64,000 bases of DNA from assembly GCF_000006445.2 (NCBI RefSeq), contig NC_006047.2, positions 1,116,001 through 1,180,000 on the forward strand. Direction: 5' to 3'. Made by a program: the position numbers and the translations under genes. Positions 30,059 to 39,671 of this stretch are shown one piece after another; within the stretch, counting starts at the first letter, position 1; each line of letters starts with the position of its first letter. The notes below the pieces were generated by a model that saw only the letters and a program-made list of their open reading frames with translations, had not been told where the DNA came from and did no database searches. The stretch is from Debaryomyces hansenii CBS767 (taxonomy: Eukaryota; Ascomycota; Pichiomycetes; Serinales; Debaryomycetaceae).

Positions 30059-31119
30059 ATTATTAGTAGTTATATAGTAAGCCCTAACATTAACATGGTC
30101 GTGTATATACGCACAATAAATTCTCATTGAACCTCTTTACTTAAGAGTGAAAATTTTCCTTTTTCCTTTCATTCTTCTTTTGATTTAACAGTATTAGAAT
30201 AGTGGAGAGTATAGTGGATGTTTCGTTCATAAATATATGGAATCACTGAAAGGTATGTTGAGGATTTCGTCAAGCACATAAAGATTGCACATAAAGATTC
30301 GAAAATTTACAAATATTTGGCAGTGATTATTTGCTATTTACCAATTGTTCCAACTGAACTATCCGTGTTGACAACAGCATTATCGTTAAGTTTCAGCCTT
30401 GTATGAGCCTATTTGTTTTGATTATTTAAGAATCAATCGAATTTTTTATCGTAAGACCGTTGCTAACATTAAATTTAGGTATGTTTAATTAGTCAAAACT
30501 GGAAATTCGTTTTTCATGAGGATAACTGTGACCGGGCGGACATATTTAACCCTACACATCCCTCTTTTGTACAATTAGAAGAGGAGTCGCATTTCAGTGT
30601 ACAAATTTTGAAGTGCTGATGAGTAGGAGGTGATGAAAGGTCGTGAGCTGATTTTAATGAATATCCAGTTTAAAATGGATATCAGGAGAATAAATTCACT
30701 AACGCCCAATAGTCTTTTATTGATTTTAAATAGTTATGAGTGGAACGTCTAAGTTCTAAATCGAAAATCGGCTTATTTTATGATGATTCCTTTTATATTC
30801 ACACTGTACGAGGAGTTTTTCGGCTTCATTGACTACAAACATAAAATACTGATTTAATGACTCTGATGAATAATGCTGATTTATCTATTAGTTCTATATA
30901 TGTAATTAGTTCCCAATTCTTATGAATACATGACATATCATGATATATTTCGTAGCCCATCTAACATATTTCCGTCGTGTATATAACCGTTGACTGATGA
31001 TAATTAGTGAAAAATCAGTATACGGTATATATTCTAGATTTTAACTATCACAACCGATTTCCTCCCCTTTTTACACCTGTGCATTTAGCCTTTGAATCAT
31101 ACAGACCGAGCAGACAATT
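30059..31119. other. 1.06 kb gene-free stretch with intron-like and Tbf1-like signals
   Basis: No coding frame is convincing. Tbf1-like sites occur at 30080-30087 (AGCCCTAA) and about 30549 (AACCCTA). A GTATGT at 30253 precedes TGCTAAC and TTTAG ending at 30478. A second GTATGT begins at 30479, and CACTAAC with AATAG ends at 30712. A perfect 7-bp hairpin lies at 30661-30682. TGATGA and CTGA (C and D box-like) words occur at 30617-30651 and 30780-30852. The right end is the promoter of the PET309-type gene. A non-coding transcript is possible. Confidence 0.35.
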
Positions 31120-34100
31120 ATGCTACGACTGTTATACCGGCAGCTGCTAAATCAAAGGCCGTCTGAAGTGGATACACTTTTAGCTTGGTGTATTTCTAAT
31201 CCAGGTTATAAGAATGTATATATAAAAACACTTCAGTCACAAATATTTCCATTTGTTCAGGTGCCGACGCTGTTGAAGAATGGTCTTCGTAAACATATGT
31301 TGAGATTTTCATTAAGGCGATCGGTATCTACGTTAGGGAGGCCAGTCGAATCAGCAAAAAATGTCATGCTCTTAAACAAGAGATATTCAGAAGTTGAAAA
31401 ACTCATTTCTGATCCAGAGATTAGAAACAAATACATGGAAATAATTCGAAATGGCTCTGTTTTAACTAAGAATGATGTCGATATGATATATGCCAATTTC
31501 TTGAAGACCATCGATATTGTGAGTGGGTTTCCAACTTCGGAGTCAATTGATCTCTTACTGAATATGTGGAAATTTGTTTTCCAAACAGATACTTCTAATG
31601 AAAATGTGAAGGAATTACAGCATAAGCTTTTGAACAAAAGAGAACCGTTCATAACTATTTTGGTTAACACGAAAAACTATTCATTTTATAAAGACCTAGT
31701 TGAACCGTTGTACTCCATTAATGAATTTAAAAATCACAAGCCCACTTGGTCGGATAGATTGGCAAATACTTTTCAATTTGATATTGATGATAGAGGACAT
31801 ATTATTTTTAATAAAGGTAGCATTATTCTGTTCCTAAAAAATCCACAGAATCCTATTGAGATTAAAAGACGGCTATTAGCGACATTCCTAAAAAAAGGAT
31901 TATTATATTCATCGAATAAAGATCAAACATATTATATGATCAAGGAATTCATCAACCTATTACATGAAATAGGTGATGATCATATGTTATTTAAAGATCA
32001 TGATCATTTCATTTATGATAAAGCATTCCGATTAATGGCCATTCCACCAAAAGATGTTCGATTTTCTGAACATCTCTATAGCATAAAAAACATAATAGAC
32101 TCATCTGCATGTGAATACCCCCAATCATACTATAATTTCATGACCACATCCATGAGAACTATACTTCGGTTCAGTCCAGATAATGTGTTGAATTATTGGC
32201 AATTTAAACTCAACCTTGTCGAAGAACAAGGTCTTAAAGAACCTGACGTATTTCATCACAATGATTTGAAATCTGCAATGTCTGCTTTTTGCCTGTTGAA
32301 TATGTATCAATCGGTTTTGGATCTATATCAAAAATTCCCGGGCTTGCGTAATGAAGAGCAAATAGAAGTACTATTAAGAGTGAGTGAAGAATTCAAAGAT
32401 TGGAAATTATTACAAAAGCAGTTTGAAGATATGTATGGAAAAGGACAATTGCCTTATGTTGTTCACTATTCCATTGTTATGAATGCTTTAGCGGCAATAG
32501 GAGCGAAGGACGAAGTCATGCAACTTTTCAACCAATTGCTGAAAAGAAACTTAAGTCCAACGCCATCAATATATGCTGCATTAATCAATAGTGAAGTTTT
32601 CTATGGAAATATTGAAGATTCTATTCGTTGGTTCAATGAATATTTGAATCGTATTGAAGATGGTGCAATCGATCCAAATGCGGGGCTGTATTTATATTCG
32701 TTAATGTTCAAATTATATTTGAAATCTAGTAATTTAGATTCAGCAATGAACTTTTTAGAGTTCGCAAGGTCAGAGCAAGAAAGGTTGAACATAACCTTAG
32801 TGGACCCTAAGACTTTAAGTCAGTTTATTAATTTTGCTGGGACTATGTACGGCATTAAAGAATTGGAAATTCTCAGAAAGCTTGGACAAGAATCGAACTT
32901 AACATCTAATCAATACTATGAAAATTTAATTAGAGCATATACAAGATTAGACCAATATGAAAAAGCGGATGATATGGTATTCGAAGCTCACCTGGAATCA
33001 GATGTTCCATTTACAAATCCTGATATTTACAAGGTGCAGTTGAGAAACTATAGATTCTGGTATAGAAACACTCCATCCCATGAAACTCGAGTATTCATTT
33101 CGGAAAGAATTAAGTATATTCTCGAGCATATTGTCAACAAAAATTTAAGCGTACGGAATAATCATGGTTTATATACAGAAGTAATTAAACTTCATTTGGC
33201 ACGAAATGATTTACCCAATGCAGAAGCCCTCTTTAGATCAATGAAGAGTCAAAAAATGTTATCAGAGTATCACTTCACACCATTTTTGGATTATTATGCC
33301 AAGCAACGTACATTTTCAGGCTACTCTCAAGTATTGGAATTATATAGACAAATGGCAAAGGAACGAGTCAATATATCGACCAAAACGTATGTTCACTTAA
33401 TCAAGGCATTAATTCATTTAGATTCGCTGAATCATAAAGGATATGAAAACTCACTCAAGTTGTTACAATCTGTTTTTGAATTGAATGGATTAACAATCAG
33501 CCCAACTGATCCAGCACCGAAAAAACCTCAAGCCGATATACTTGATAATTCAATCGATTTATGTCATATTATTACTTCATATGTTATGGCGACAGTTGGA
33601 TATCAAAATAATGTCTATCTATTGGTTCACTTTTTAAATCAAATGAAAGAACGATTAAATGGAAAGTTAACTAATGACTTCAAGTTTTCGATTTATAAGG
33701 AATTAGGACGTTTGTATCTTAAGCAGGGTAATTTTGCCTTAGCAAAGCGATTAATAGACAATGGTCTCGAAGAATCGCATAGTATCGTATCAAAATTCAT
33801 TCATGATTATCCTTATAATGATATTCTAAAAGATGAAATTAGAGTACCGAAGAGATTACAATATGAATACAGAAGTTTACTAGCTTTGAAACTAAAATGT
33901 ATGAAAACAAGCTTTGAAAATCCCGAATCTTATTATGAATTACTTAGGGCTTCTGATAAAGTAAACATTCAACTATCTGGTGATCAATACATTACAATAA
34001 TAAATGAGCTTCTTAAATTGCCCAATCCAGATGTTTTGCCTACTATTTTGCAAATATGTGAAGAGTATTTGGTTGCAGGTAATTGGGCAGAAGCTAAGTT

Positions 34101-34683
34101 GTTTAGAAAACTACAATTCTTGTACAAATTGACAGTATTGCATATTAGTAGGACTGTTGGTGTTGAAGTGGTACAAAATAATTACGATATGTTAAATCGT
34201 TATTACAATATCCTTGACGTAACAGAATTGCAATCTACATTTCTGTATATTCATGATCCGTTGGACTTATTGAAACAGGAATTAGTTGCATTCAATGAGA
34301 CGCATTCGAAAGCACATTCCAAGGGTTCTTACTGGACATTAGACAGGCTATTACTGAATATTCCTGAATTCTTTTCTCCTGAAGTTAGATTATCAACACA
34401 AAATAAAATATCGCCATACTTTGCCAGCAGAATATGGCATGTAATAAATCGATTTTGTGACGGAGATAAATATAAAGCATTTCAGCTCATGGATGAATTT
34501 CCGGAAACTATCGAGTTCTTGATATATAATAGTTCGGCAAGGTTACGATTACATATATTCAGAAAAGAAATCGATCAAATCCAGCTGCCCCCAACCAGTG
34601 ATCAAAGGGAGGATTTTGAATCCAGACGCTTGAGAACAATAGAAGTTCTAAACCACTTGAAATCTACGCACAGCTCATATTAA
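31120..34683 (+). CDS. PET309: PET309-type mitochondrial PPR protein
   Basis: Encodes 1187 residues. The N-terminus is basic and hydroxylated with a likely mitochondrial presequence (MLRLLYRQLLNQR, then FSLRRSVSTLGRP near residue 64). The rest is helical, with pentatricopeptide-type repeats clearest between about 440 and 780, for example VVHYSIVMNALAAIGAKDEV, TPSIYAALINSEVFYGNIED and TYVHLIKALIHLDSLN. Pet309 binds COX1 mRNA and is needed for its stability and translation in mitochondria. The main argument for PET309 rather than another large PPR protein such as Rpm2 is gene order: it is convergent with SPC3, and MEF1 is nearby, as on S. cerevisiae chromosome XII (from memory). Two CTG codons in the leader would be serine in a CTG-clade yeast. 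Confidence 0.7.
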   Translation: MLRLLYRQLLNQRPSEVDTLLAWCISNPGYKNVYIKTLQSQIFPFVQVPTLLKNGLRKHMLRFSLRRSVSTLGRPVESAKNVMLLNKRYSEVEKLISDPEIRNKYMEIIRNGSVLTKNDVDMIYANFLKTIDIVSGFPTSESIDLLLNMWKFVFQTDTSNENVKELQHKLLNKREPFITILVNTKNYSFYKDLVEPLYSINEFKNHKPTWSDRLANTFQFDIDDRGHIIFNKGSIILFLKNPQNPIEIKRRLLATFLKKGLLYSSNKDQTYYMIKEFINLLHEIGDDHMLFKDHDHFIYDKAFRLMAIPPKDVRFSEHLYSIKNIIDSSACEYPQSYYNFMTTSMRTILRFSPDNVLNYWQFKLNLVEEQGLKEPDVFHHNDLKSAMSAFCLLNMYQSVLDLYQKFPGLRNEEQIEVLLRVSEEFKDWKLLQKQFEDMYGKGQLPYVVHYSIVMNALAAIGAKDEVMQLFNQLLKRNLSPTPSIYAALINSEVFYGNIEDSIRWFNEYLNRIEDGAIDPNAGLYLYSLMFKLYLKSSNLDSAMNFLEFARSEQERLNITLVDPKTLSQFINFAGTMYGIKELEILRKLGQESNLTSNQYYENLIRAYTRLDQYEKADDMVFEAHLESDVPFTNPDIYKVQLRNYRFWYRNTPSHETRVFISERIKYILEHIVNKNLSVRNNHGLYTEVIKLHLARNDLPNAEALFRSMKSQKMLSEYHFTPFLDYYAKQRTFSGYSQVLELYRQMAKERVNISTKTYVHLIKALIHLDSLNHKGYENSLKLLQSVFELNGLTISPTDPAPKKPQADILDNSIDLCHIITSYVMATVGYQNNVYLLVHFLNQMKERLNGKLTNDFKFSIYKELGRLYLKQGNFALAKRLIDNGLEESHSIVSKFIHDYPYNDILKDEIRVPKRLQYEYRSLLALKLKCMKTSFENPESYYELLRASDKVNIQLSGDQYITIINELLKLPNPDVLPTILQICEEYLVAGNWAEAKLFRKLQFLYKLTVLHISRTVGVEVVQNNYDMLNRYYNILDVTELQSTFLYIHDPLDLLKQELVAFNETHSKAHSKGSYWTLDRLLLNIPEFFSPEVRLSTQNKISPYFASRIWHVINRFCDGDKYKAFQLMDEFPETIEFLIYNSSARLRLHIFRKEIDQIQLPPTSDQREDFESRRLRTIEVLNHLKSTHSSY

Positions 34684-34768
34684 ATTTAGCATCTTGTATT
34701 AAATATAATATTCTTGTATATATGTATATATTTAATAACTTCAATATAATAGATATAATAATTAGTAT

Positions 34769-35341
34769 CTATTTTTGCTCTTTCTTTTTGTCTACATACT
34801 CTGCAAACTTGAAGTCTGCAATCTCGTCTGTTTCCCCAAAGATTAATGGACCAATATGTGGTTGGAGATTCCATTCGAGTTTAACAACCGCATCCCTTTG
34901 TCTGAACGATGGTTCAATATCCCATACTGAATATTTTGACTTTTGGTTCTTTAACAGTAACACTGCATCCTCTTTGGAAGTAATTATCTTATCCCAGTAT
35001 GTTATTTTGTTCGAAGATCCATCACTCTTACCTGGATACTCGGCAGTCAAATAAACAAATAATTGTTTTGTATTCCAATTGAATAAAGGAGATAAGTCTG
35101 TCTCTAAATCAAATTGTATTCTCGAATTTTCCTTAGGCTTACGATTGACTGATCCATAGTTAAACGAGTGTTTAAGCAGTACTTGAGGTTTGATATTGCT
35201 TATTGAGGTTGTCCCCAAGGACCATGCATTATTAGAATATAATTGTAAAAGCGAAGATACGATAACTATTCCTGCTATTATAATCGATGATGTCAATGCT
35301 TGGTTAGCAGCGTACTGGAACCTTGTGACAATGTTGAACAT
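34769..35341 (-). CDS. SPC3: SPC3 signal peptidase complex subunit
   Basis: Encodes 190 residues, the usual length for the SPC22/23 family. One membrane segment (about residues 15-35, SSIIIAGIVIVSSLLQLY) is followed by a luminal domain with the family motifs: FDLETDLSPLFNWNTKQLFVYLTAEY at about 76-101, then TYWDKII, and KLEWNLQPHIGPLIFG near 153-168. Spc3 is an essential subunit of the ER signal peptidase with Sec11, and supports cleavage of signal peptides from secretory proteins. It overlaps nothing and ends about 85 bp from the stop of the PET309-type gene in convergent orientation, an arrangement shared with S. cerevisiae. Confidence 0.93.
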   Translation of the reverse strand: MFNIVTRFQYAANQALTSSIIIAGIVIVSSLLQLYSNNAWSLGTTSISNIKPQVLLKHSFNYGSVNRKPKENSRIQFDLETDLSPLFNWNTKQLFVYLTAEYPGKSDGSSNKITYWDKIITSKEDAVLLLKNQKSKYSVWDIEPSFRQRDAVVKLEWNLQPHIGPLIFGETDEIADFKFAEYVDKKKEQK

Positions 35342-35484
35342 CTTCTGGTTCAGTTGATAGTTTGTTGTAGAGCTCTCTTTTCTTGAATCGTGTCAATAAT
35401 TTACGCTCAATATTTATTAAAACCTCACGCCAAAAAATACGACTCTACTATCAATTTATTTAATATTTACAATACACTATATAA

Positions 35485-37827
35485 TCATTGACTTTGTAAT
35501 TTCAAGAACTCCTGGTAAAGCTTTTCTTGCTGTTGGTATTGTTTAGTTAATTTTTTTCTCATACTTTTAGAAACTTCTTCACCGCTTGCATCCTTGGTAG
35601 GTATACCTTGTTCATCCCATTCAGAATAAGATTTAGGATCTCTGAATAAATCAGAAGGATTGACTTTCATCTTTTCTAAGCGTTCTTGTTCCTTCTTCGC
35701 ATTTTCTATCGCTTGCTGCTGTTTCTTCTTTTCCTTTTCTAACAAAGCATTTTCCTTATCGGCCTGTTGTTTCTTCAACTCATCCTGCTCTTGAGTATTT
35801 AAAAACTTAATTAAGGCCGATCCATTCGGACGGTCATCTAACGAGATACCTAGATTAATGAGATCTGATCTAATGGAATCGGATGCATTTAAGAAATCAC
35901 CAAAAGACGACTTATTAATAGCCATATTACGGATTGCATCACGGAATTGGGATAAGGCTTTGACGTATGGCATAGCAATATCTTCCTTAGAAGCACTACC
36001 TTCAGACTCTGACCCATTCGAATCCAACCAGCCCAATTTATCAGATCTAGTCTCGAAACCCAAGATTTTTAAGATTTTAACAATCCAGCTGGAAATTTCT
36101 AATAAAACTTCTATCCTTAATTCATTTTCTCCAGTAGCACAAGATTGGATATAATTATTAGACTTAGAAACTAATTCTTGTATAGTTCTCAATACAAGAG
36201 GTGATGATAAGTTATCACAAAATGCAGCATGAGTTTCGGTCTGAGCTTTAGTCAAATTATCGTATAATTGTCTTTCGGCCTGAGATAATTTCTTTGATAC
36301 GTAACCACCTTCGGCTAAAGTATGTTTATAATCATTATTTAAAGCACGGACAGTAGTGAAAAATTTAGAAACGGATGATTCCCAAGATTTAACTTCTTTA
36401 ATTAAACTATCCTTAAAGTCGATTGGTTTTTCCCAGTAACTTAAAGCAAAGACTAACCTCAATTGCCTACTTGTGAAATCATTTAGCGCCTCTTCGATAG
36501 TGATGAAATTCTTCAATGATTTTGACATCTTTTGGCCTTGTATGTGTAAATGGCCATTATGCATAAAGTAGTTAACCCATTGCTTATTATCAAAATATGC
36601 TTCTGATTGAGCTAATTCATTATCGTGATGTGGAAAGCACAAATCAACACCACCAGAATGAATATCCATAGTTTGTCCAGTGATGTCCGATGCCATTACT
36701 GAACATTCAATATGCCAACCAGGTCTACCTTCGCCCCATTTTGATGGCCACGATGGTTCACCTGGCTTCGAGCCTTTCCACAAAGCAAAATCTGCAGCAT
36801 TCTTCTTTGTATCTTGGCCTGTACTAAGAGAGCCTTCACCATCATTAATTAAAGACATATCACCCTTGTTCCAAGGTTGCAATTTGGCGTAATCGTGATT
36901 TGGATCATTTTCAAATTTGGCAGTATCAAAGTAAACGGAGCCATCCTTAGTAGCATAAGCAAATCCATTCGTGATAATTTTTTCAACAAACTCTATCACG
37001 TCAGGGATATATTCGGACACTCTTGTAGTAATGGAAGGAGGTAACACGTTTAACCTCCCCATGTCGTCGTTAAATTTCTTTTCCCAGAATGATGGCAACT
37101 TTCTGAAGATTGAAGGATCATTAACTGTGGACCCCAATTCATTATCCAAAAAGGGCATTGCGACTTCTTTAATAGACGATAAATAGTCGTCTATTGGAGT
37201 AGTCTCAGAAGCTGAAGAGTAGATAGATGAGTGGGCAGTTCTGGCAGCCTTGGTATACATTGGGAACTTAGGGTTTGTAACTGCAATTTCCTGTACATTC
37301 ACCGAATCCAACCATGGAATAAAGTCCTTTTCGACGTCGGTCTTCTCGAATTGAGGTAAAGTCTTGGTAATATAGTACTCAAGGTATTCCTTTGATACAT
37401 CCAACAATTTGGGGGTCACCGCGGTGTATTTCAGGGACACTCTCTGCTCAAAAAGATACTCTTGACGTGCAGCAATGATAATCTTGTCGTCGATATCAGT
37501 AACGTTCTGAATGAACTTGACATTGTAACCAAAATAGTCCTGCAAGATCCGTCTGCAAATATCAGTGGAAACGTAGTTTCTAGCATGTCCCATGTGTGAA
37601 TGGTCGTAGACAGTAGGCCCACAGCAATACCAAGTGATATGGTTGTTTCTGAGCGGAATAAACTCGTCTTTACTACGAGTCAATGAGTTGTATATGTGTA
37701 ACACCGGCGCATCGCCTGTCTGGCGGCTTGGCTTAATCCATTCGGGCTGTTGAACCACGGGCTTTTTAGCGGCGGAGGACATTATGGCTATCAGTCTCTT
37801 GTTTGTCTTGCACAAACGCTTGAGCAT
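35485..37827 (-). CDS. CRS1: Cysteinyl-tRNA synthetase, probably dual-targeted
   Basis: Encodes 780 residues from the first ATG, or 765 from the ATG at codon 16 (37782). The class I signature is intact: GPTVYDHSHMGHARNYVS with the HIGH-type HMGH at residues 78-81, and GQKMSKSLKNF (KMSKS) later. Zinc-site cysteines fit the family (CCGPTVYD, and C in HIECSVMAS), with the HSGG and HHDNELAQSEA motifs typical of cysteine enzymes. The C-terminus is a K/E/Q-rich helix of eukaryotic type. The 15 residues before Met16 (MLKRLCKTNKRLIAI) are basic without acids, like a mitochondrial presequence. Initiation at either ATG could supply mitochondria and cytosol, as S. cerevisiae has a single CRS1 gene. The promoter is divergent to RPL14. 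Confidence 0.93.
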   Translation of the reverse strand: MLKRLCKTNKRLIAIMSSAAKKPVVQQPEWIKPSRQTGDAPVLHIYNSLTRSKDEFIPLRNNHITWYCCGPTVYDHSHMGHARNYVSTDICRRILQDYFGYNVKFIQNVTDIDDKIIIAARQEYLFEQRVSLKYTAVTPKLLDVSKEYLEYYITKTLPQFEKTDVEKDFIPWLDSVNVQEIAVTNPKFPMYTKAARTAHSSIYSSASETTPIDDYLSSIKEVAMPFLDNELGSTVNDPSIFRKLPSFWEKKFNDDMGRLNVLPPSITTRVSEYIPDVIEFVEKIITNGFAYATKDGSVYFDTAKFENDPNHDYAKLQPWNKGDMSLINDGEGSLSTGQDTKKNAADFALWKGSKPGEPSWPSKWGEGRPGWHIECSVMASDITGQTMDIHSGGVDLCFPHHDNELAQSEAYFDNKQWVNYFMHNGHLHIQGQKMSKSLKNFITIEEALNDFTSRQLRLVFALSYWEKPIDFKDSLIKEVKSWESSVSKFFTTVRALNNDYKHTLAEGGYVSKKLSQAERQLYDNLTKAQTETHAAFCDNLSSPLVLRTIQELVSKSNNYIQSCATGENELRIEVLLEISSWIVKILKILGFETRSDKLGWLDSNGSESEGSASKEDIAMPYVKALSQFRDAIRNMAINKSSFGDFLNASDSIRSDLINLGISLDDRPNGSALIKFLNTQEQDELKKQQADKENALLEKEKKKQQQAIENAKKEQERLEKMKVNPSDLFRDPKSYSEWDEQGIPTKDASGEEVSKSMRKKLTKQYQQQEKLYQEFLKLQSQ

Positions 37828-38718
37828 AAACGAATCTTCCTTGTCCTATGTATCGACACCTTCATGCCCACCGCTGGGCGGTAGCATCAACATATTTTTG
37901 CGCTTGTGGATTTGGATGATCACGTGCATACGTCGGAAGAAAAACCTTCGTCTTAACTACTACCAGTACGCTGGCACTACAATGTCTACAGATGATATGA
38001 ATGGGAGTATGTGTATTAACTAGTCTAAGCGTGGCCGTTCAACGACTTTGGGTTGGCGTGTTGGGCGTCTCATACTCTATTTCTGTTAGTAACGGTTCCG
38101 ATGGCCGGTGTATTCATCTCAGCATCAACTAGTTTCAGTAGTAAGTTGGTCGCATGTCGTAGCAAACCCATATGAAACTAGGCATGTTTCAGGTTGTACT
38201 ACTCTCGAACGCAAATTATTAGTCATCATCTAGGTTGAGTCGATGTTGTTCTGTCATATGGCTGGTATATACATACAATTCCACAACTTCGTACTACGGT
38301 ACGATTCCACTCTTCACTCGTCTCACTTCAACTTGCTCGTTCTTGGTACTTGTCAATTGTAGCACCACAATTCCATTTTTTGGTCCAAGAACGAGCCAAT
38401 CCTCGGTTTTTATAGTTCCTCCACCTAAAATAATAAGTAAATATGTCCTGAAAAATCATAGACTACCTCATCGGATTCATCAGTGGTGTTAGGGTATAGC
38501 CCTTCTGGGTGTATGGCAGCAGGGTCATTTCTCATGTGATTCAGGTACTGCTATAATTCGAGAAATTTTGTGACTGTTTTTTGGTGCATCAGTAGTCAGA
38601 AAATTTTCATTTTCCATACCGAGTTACACTAACCGATTGTAGATATTGACAATTTTTACGTTATCATAAAAGTTTGAAATTCTTTGTTAAGTTAGTCCAA
38701 TAACCTCAATATAATAAG
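37828..38718. promoter_or_regulatory. Divergent CRS1 / RPL14 promoter region
   Basis: About 890 bp. CACGTG at 37921-37926 is about 95 bp upstream of CRS1. TTAGGG at 38489-38494, followed by an inverted CCCTT, is about 225 bp upstream of RPL14. In CTG-clade yeasts Tbf1 (TTAGGG-type) and Cbf1 (CACGTG) drive ribosomal protein genes in place of Rap1, so both sites make sense for RPL14. T-rich tracts occur near 38560-38620. Short frames here have no coding bias, and no snoRNA or tRNA was seen. Confidence 0.5.
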
Positions 38719-39403
38719 ATGTCATCACATACCACTGTTAAAGCTGCTAACTGGAGATTCGTTGAATTAGGACGTGTTGTCTTGATTAACAACAAGGAAT
38801 TAGCTACCGTTGTTGAAATTATCGACCAAAAGAGAGTATGTATTTAGAATAGGGAAGACGAAGCACGAAAGAACATGAGAAACACGAAATGAAATGAGAG
38901 TGATTATACCTTGTCTACGGACTTGAAAAGAAGAAATTTGGGAGATGTAGACCCGAATGGTGGAGAGGTACTAATAGTGAAAAATTCGTCGTGGCATACG
39001 AAAAGTACCAAATGAAGAGATATAAAGCACAGGATGTCAGGAATAGGCACTGCGTATCGTGGTATCAGTTCTGTGTAGTCAATACGTTGATTTCGAATGA
39101 TTTACTAACATATTATAGGTTTTGATTGATGGACCAAAGGTTCAAAGACAAGCCATCCAATTAGGAAAGGTTGTCTTAACCCCAATTGTTTTACCAAACT
39201 TACCAAGAGGTGCCAGAACCGGTATCGTCAACAAGAAATGGGCTGCTGCCGATGTTGACTCCAAGTGGGCTGCTACCTCATGGGCTAAGAAGTTAGCTTC
39301 CAGAGAAAAGAGATCCCAATTATCTGATTTCGAAAGATTCCAAGTCTTAGTCTTAAAGAAGCAAAGAAGATTTGCTGTCAAGAAGGCTGTTGCTAAGGCT
39401 TAA
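38719..39403 (+). CDS. RPL14: Ribosomal protein L14 (eL14), one intron
   Basis: Exon 1 is 38719-38835 (39 codons, opening [20 protein letters not shown]). The intron is 38836-39118 (283 nt, GTATGT donor, TTTACTAAC branch, TATTATAG acceptor). Exon 2 is 39119-39403. The 133-residue protein is eL14: an SH3-like KOW-type barrel ([20 protein letters not shown] and VLIDGP) followed by the NLPRGARTG and [11 protein letters not shown] helices and a basic tail. It lies in the 60S subunit near the L14/L19 region. Codon bias is extreme with no CTG. The intron lies between codons, within the KOW-type barrel; without it the protein would lose its N-terminal third. Confidence 0.95.
38836..39118 (+). other. 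RPL14 intron
   Basis: A 283-nt spliceosomal intron with donor GTATGT, branch TACTAAC ending 15 nt before the 3' splice site, and acceptor TATAG. It is purine-rich (GAAGACGAAGCACGAAAG and similar), which is unusual compared with the T-rich introns elsewhere in the window. I looked for C/D or H/ACA snoRNA boxes and found no convincing pair. Confidence 0.85.
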
Positions 39404-39671
39404 ATGTTAAAAAGAAATTTTAATTTTTGATAAATTTTCATATTACTTATATGTATGTATTCTTAGTTTTTATTAGTTTGAGGGTATCATAGTTAGGTTT
39501 TTTTTTAATGTTTACGTTTTCATAATTTGTATAAAAGAATCTATTCTACAGGTACGGATGTAATTACTGTTAGTGTTCGAATGCTATAATGTTTTCAGTG
39601 TATAATTTTAAAACTAAATAATTTAACATATAAGTATCTATGTACAAGTAATACTATAAATAATTCGAACC

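Noticed and set aside
30631..30651. Possible rRNA guide between a TGATGA and a CTGA word
   Set aside because: The intervening GTCGTGAG matches a 25S segment in the sense, not antisense, direction, so it cannot guide modification.
31120..34683. RPM2 as the identity of the large PPR protein
   Set aside because: Size alone would fit, but convergent adjacency to SPC3 and nearness to MEF1 favour PET309.
37784..38492. Short plus-strand frames between CRS1 and RPL14
   Set aside because: One overlaps the CRS1 start in antisense, and both lack codon bias and lie in a promoter with Tbf1/Cbf1-type sites.
39575..39590. GTTCGAATGC resembling a tRNA B box
   Set aside because: No A box, no cloverleaf and no T-run terminator at the right spacing.
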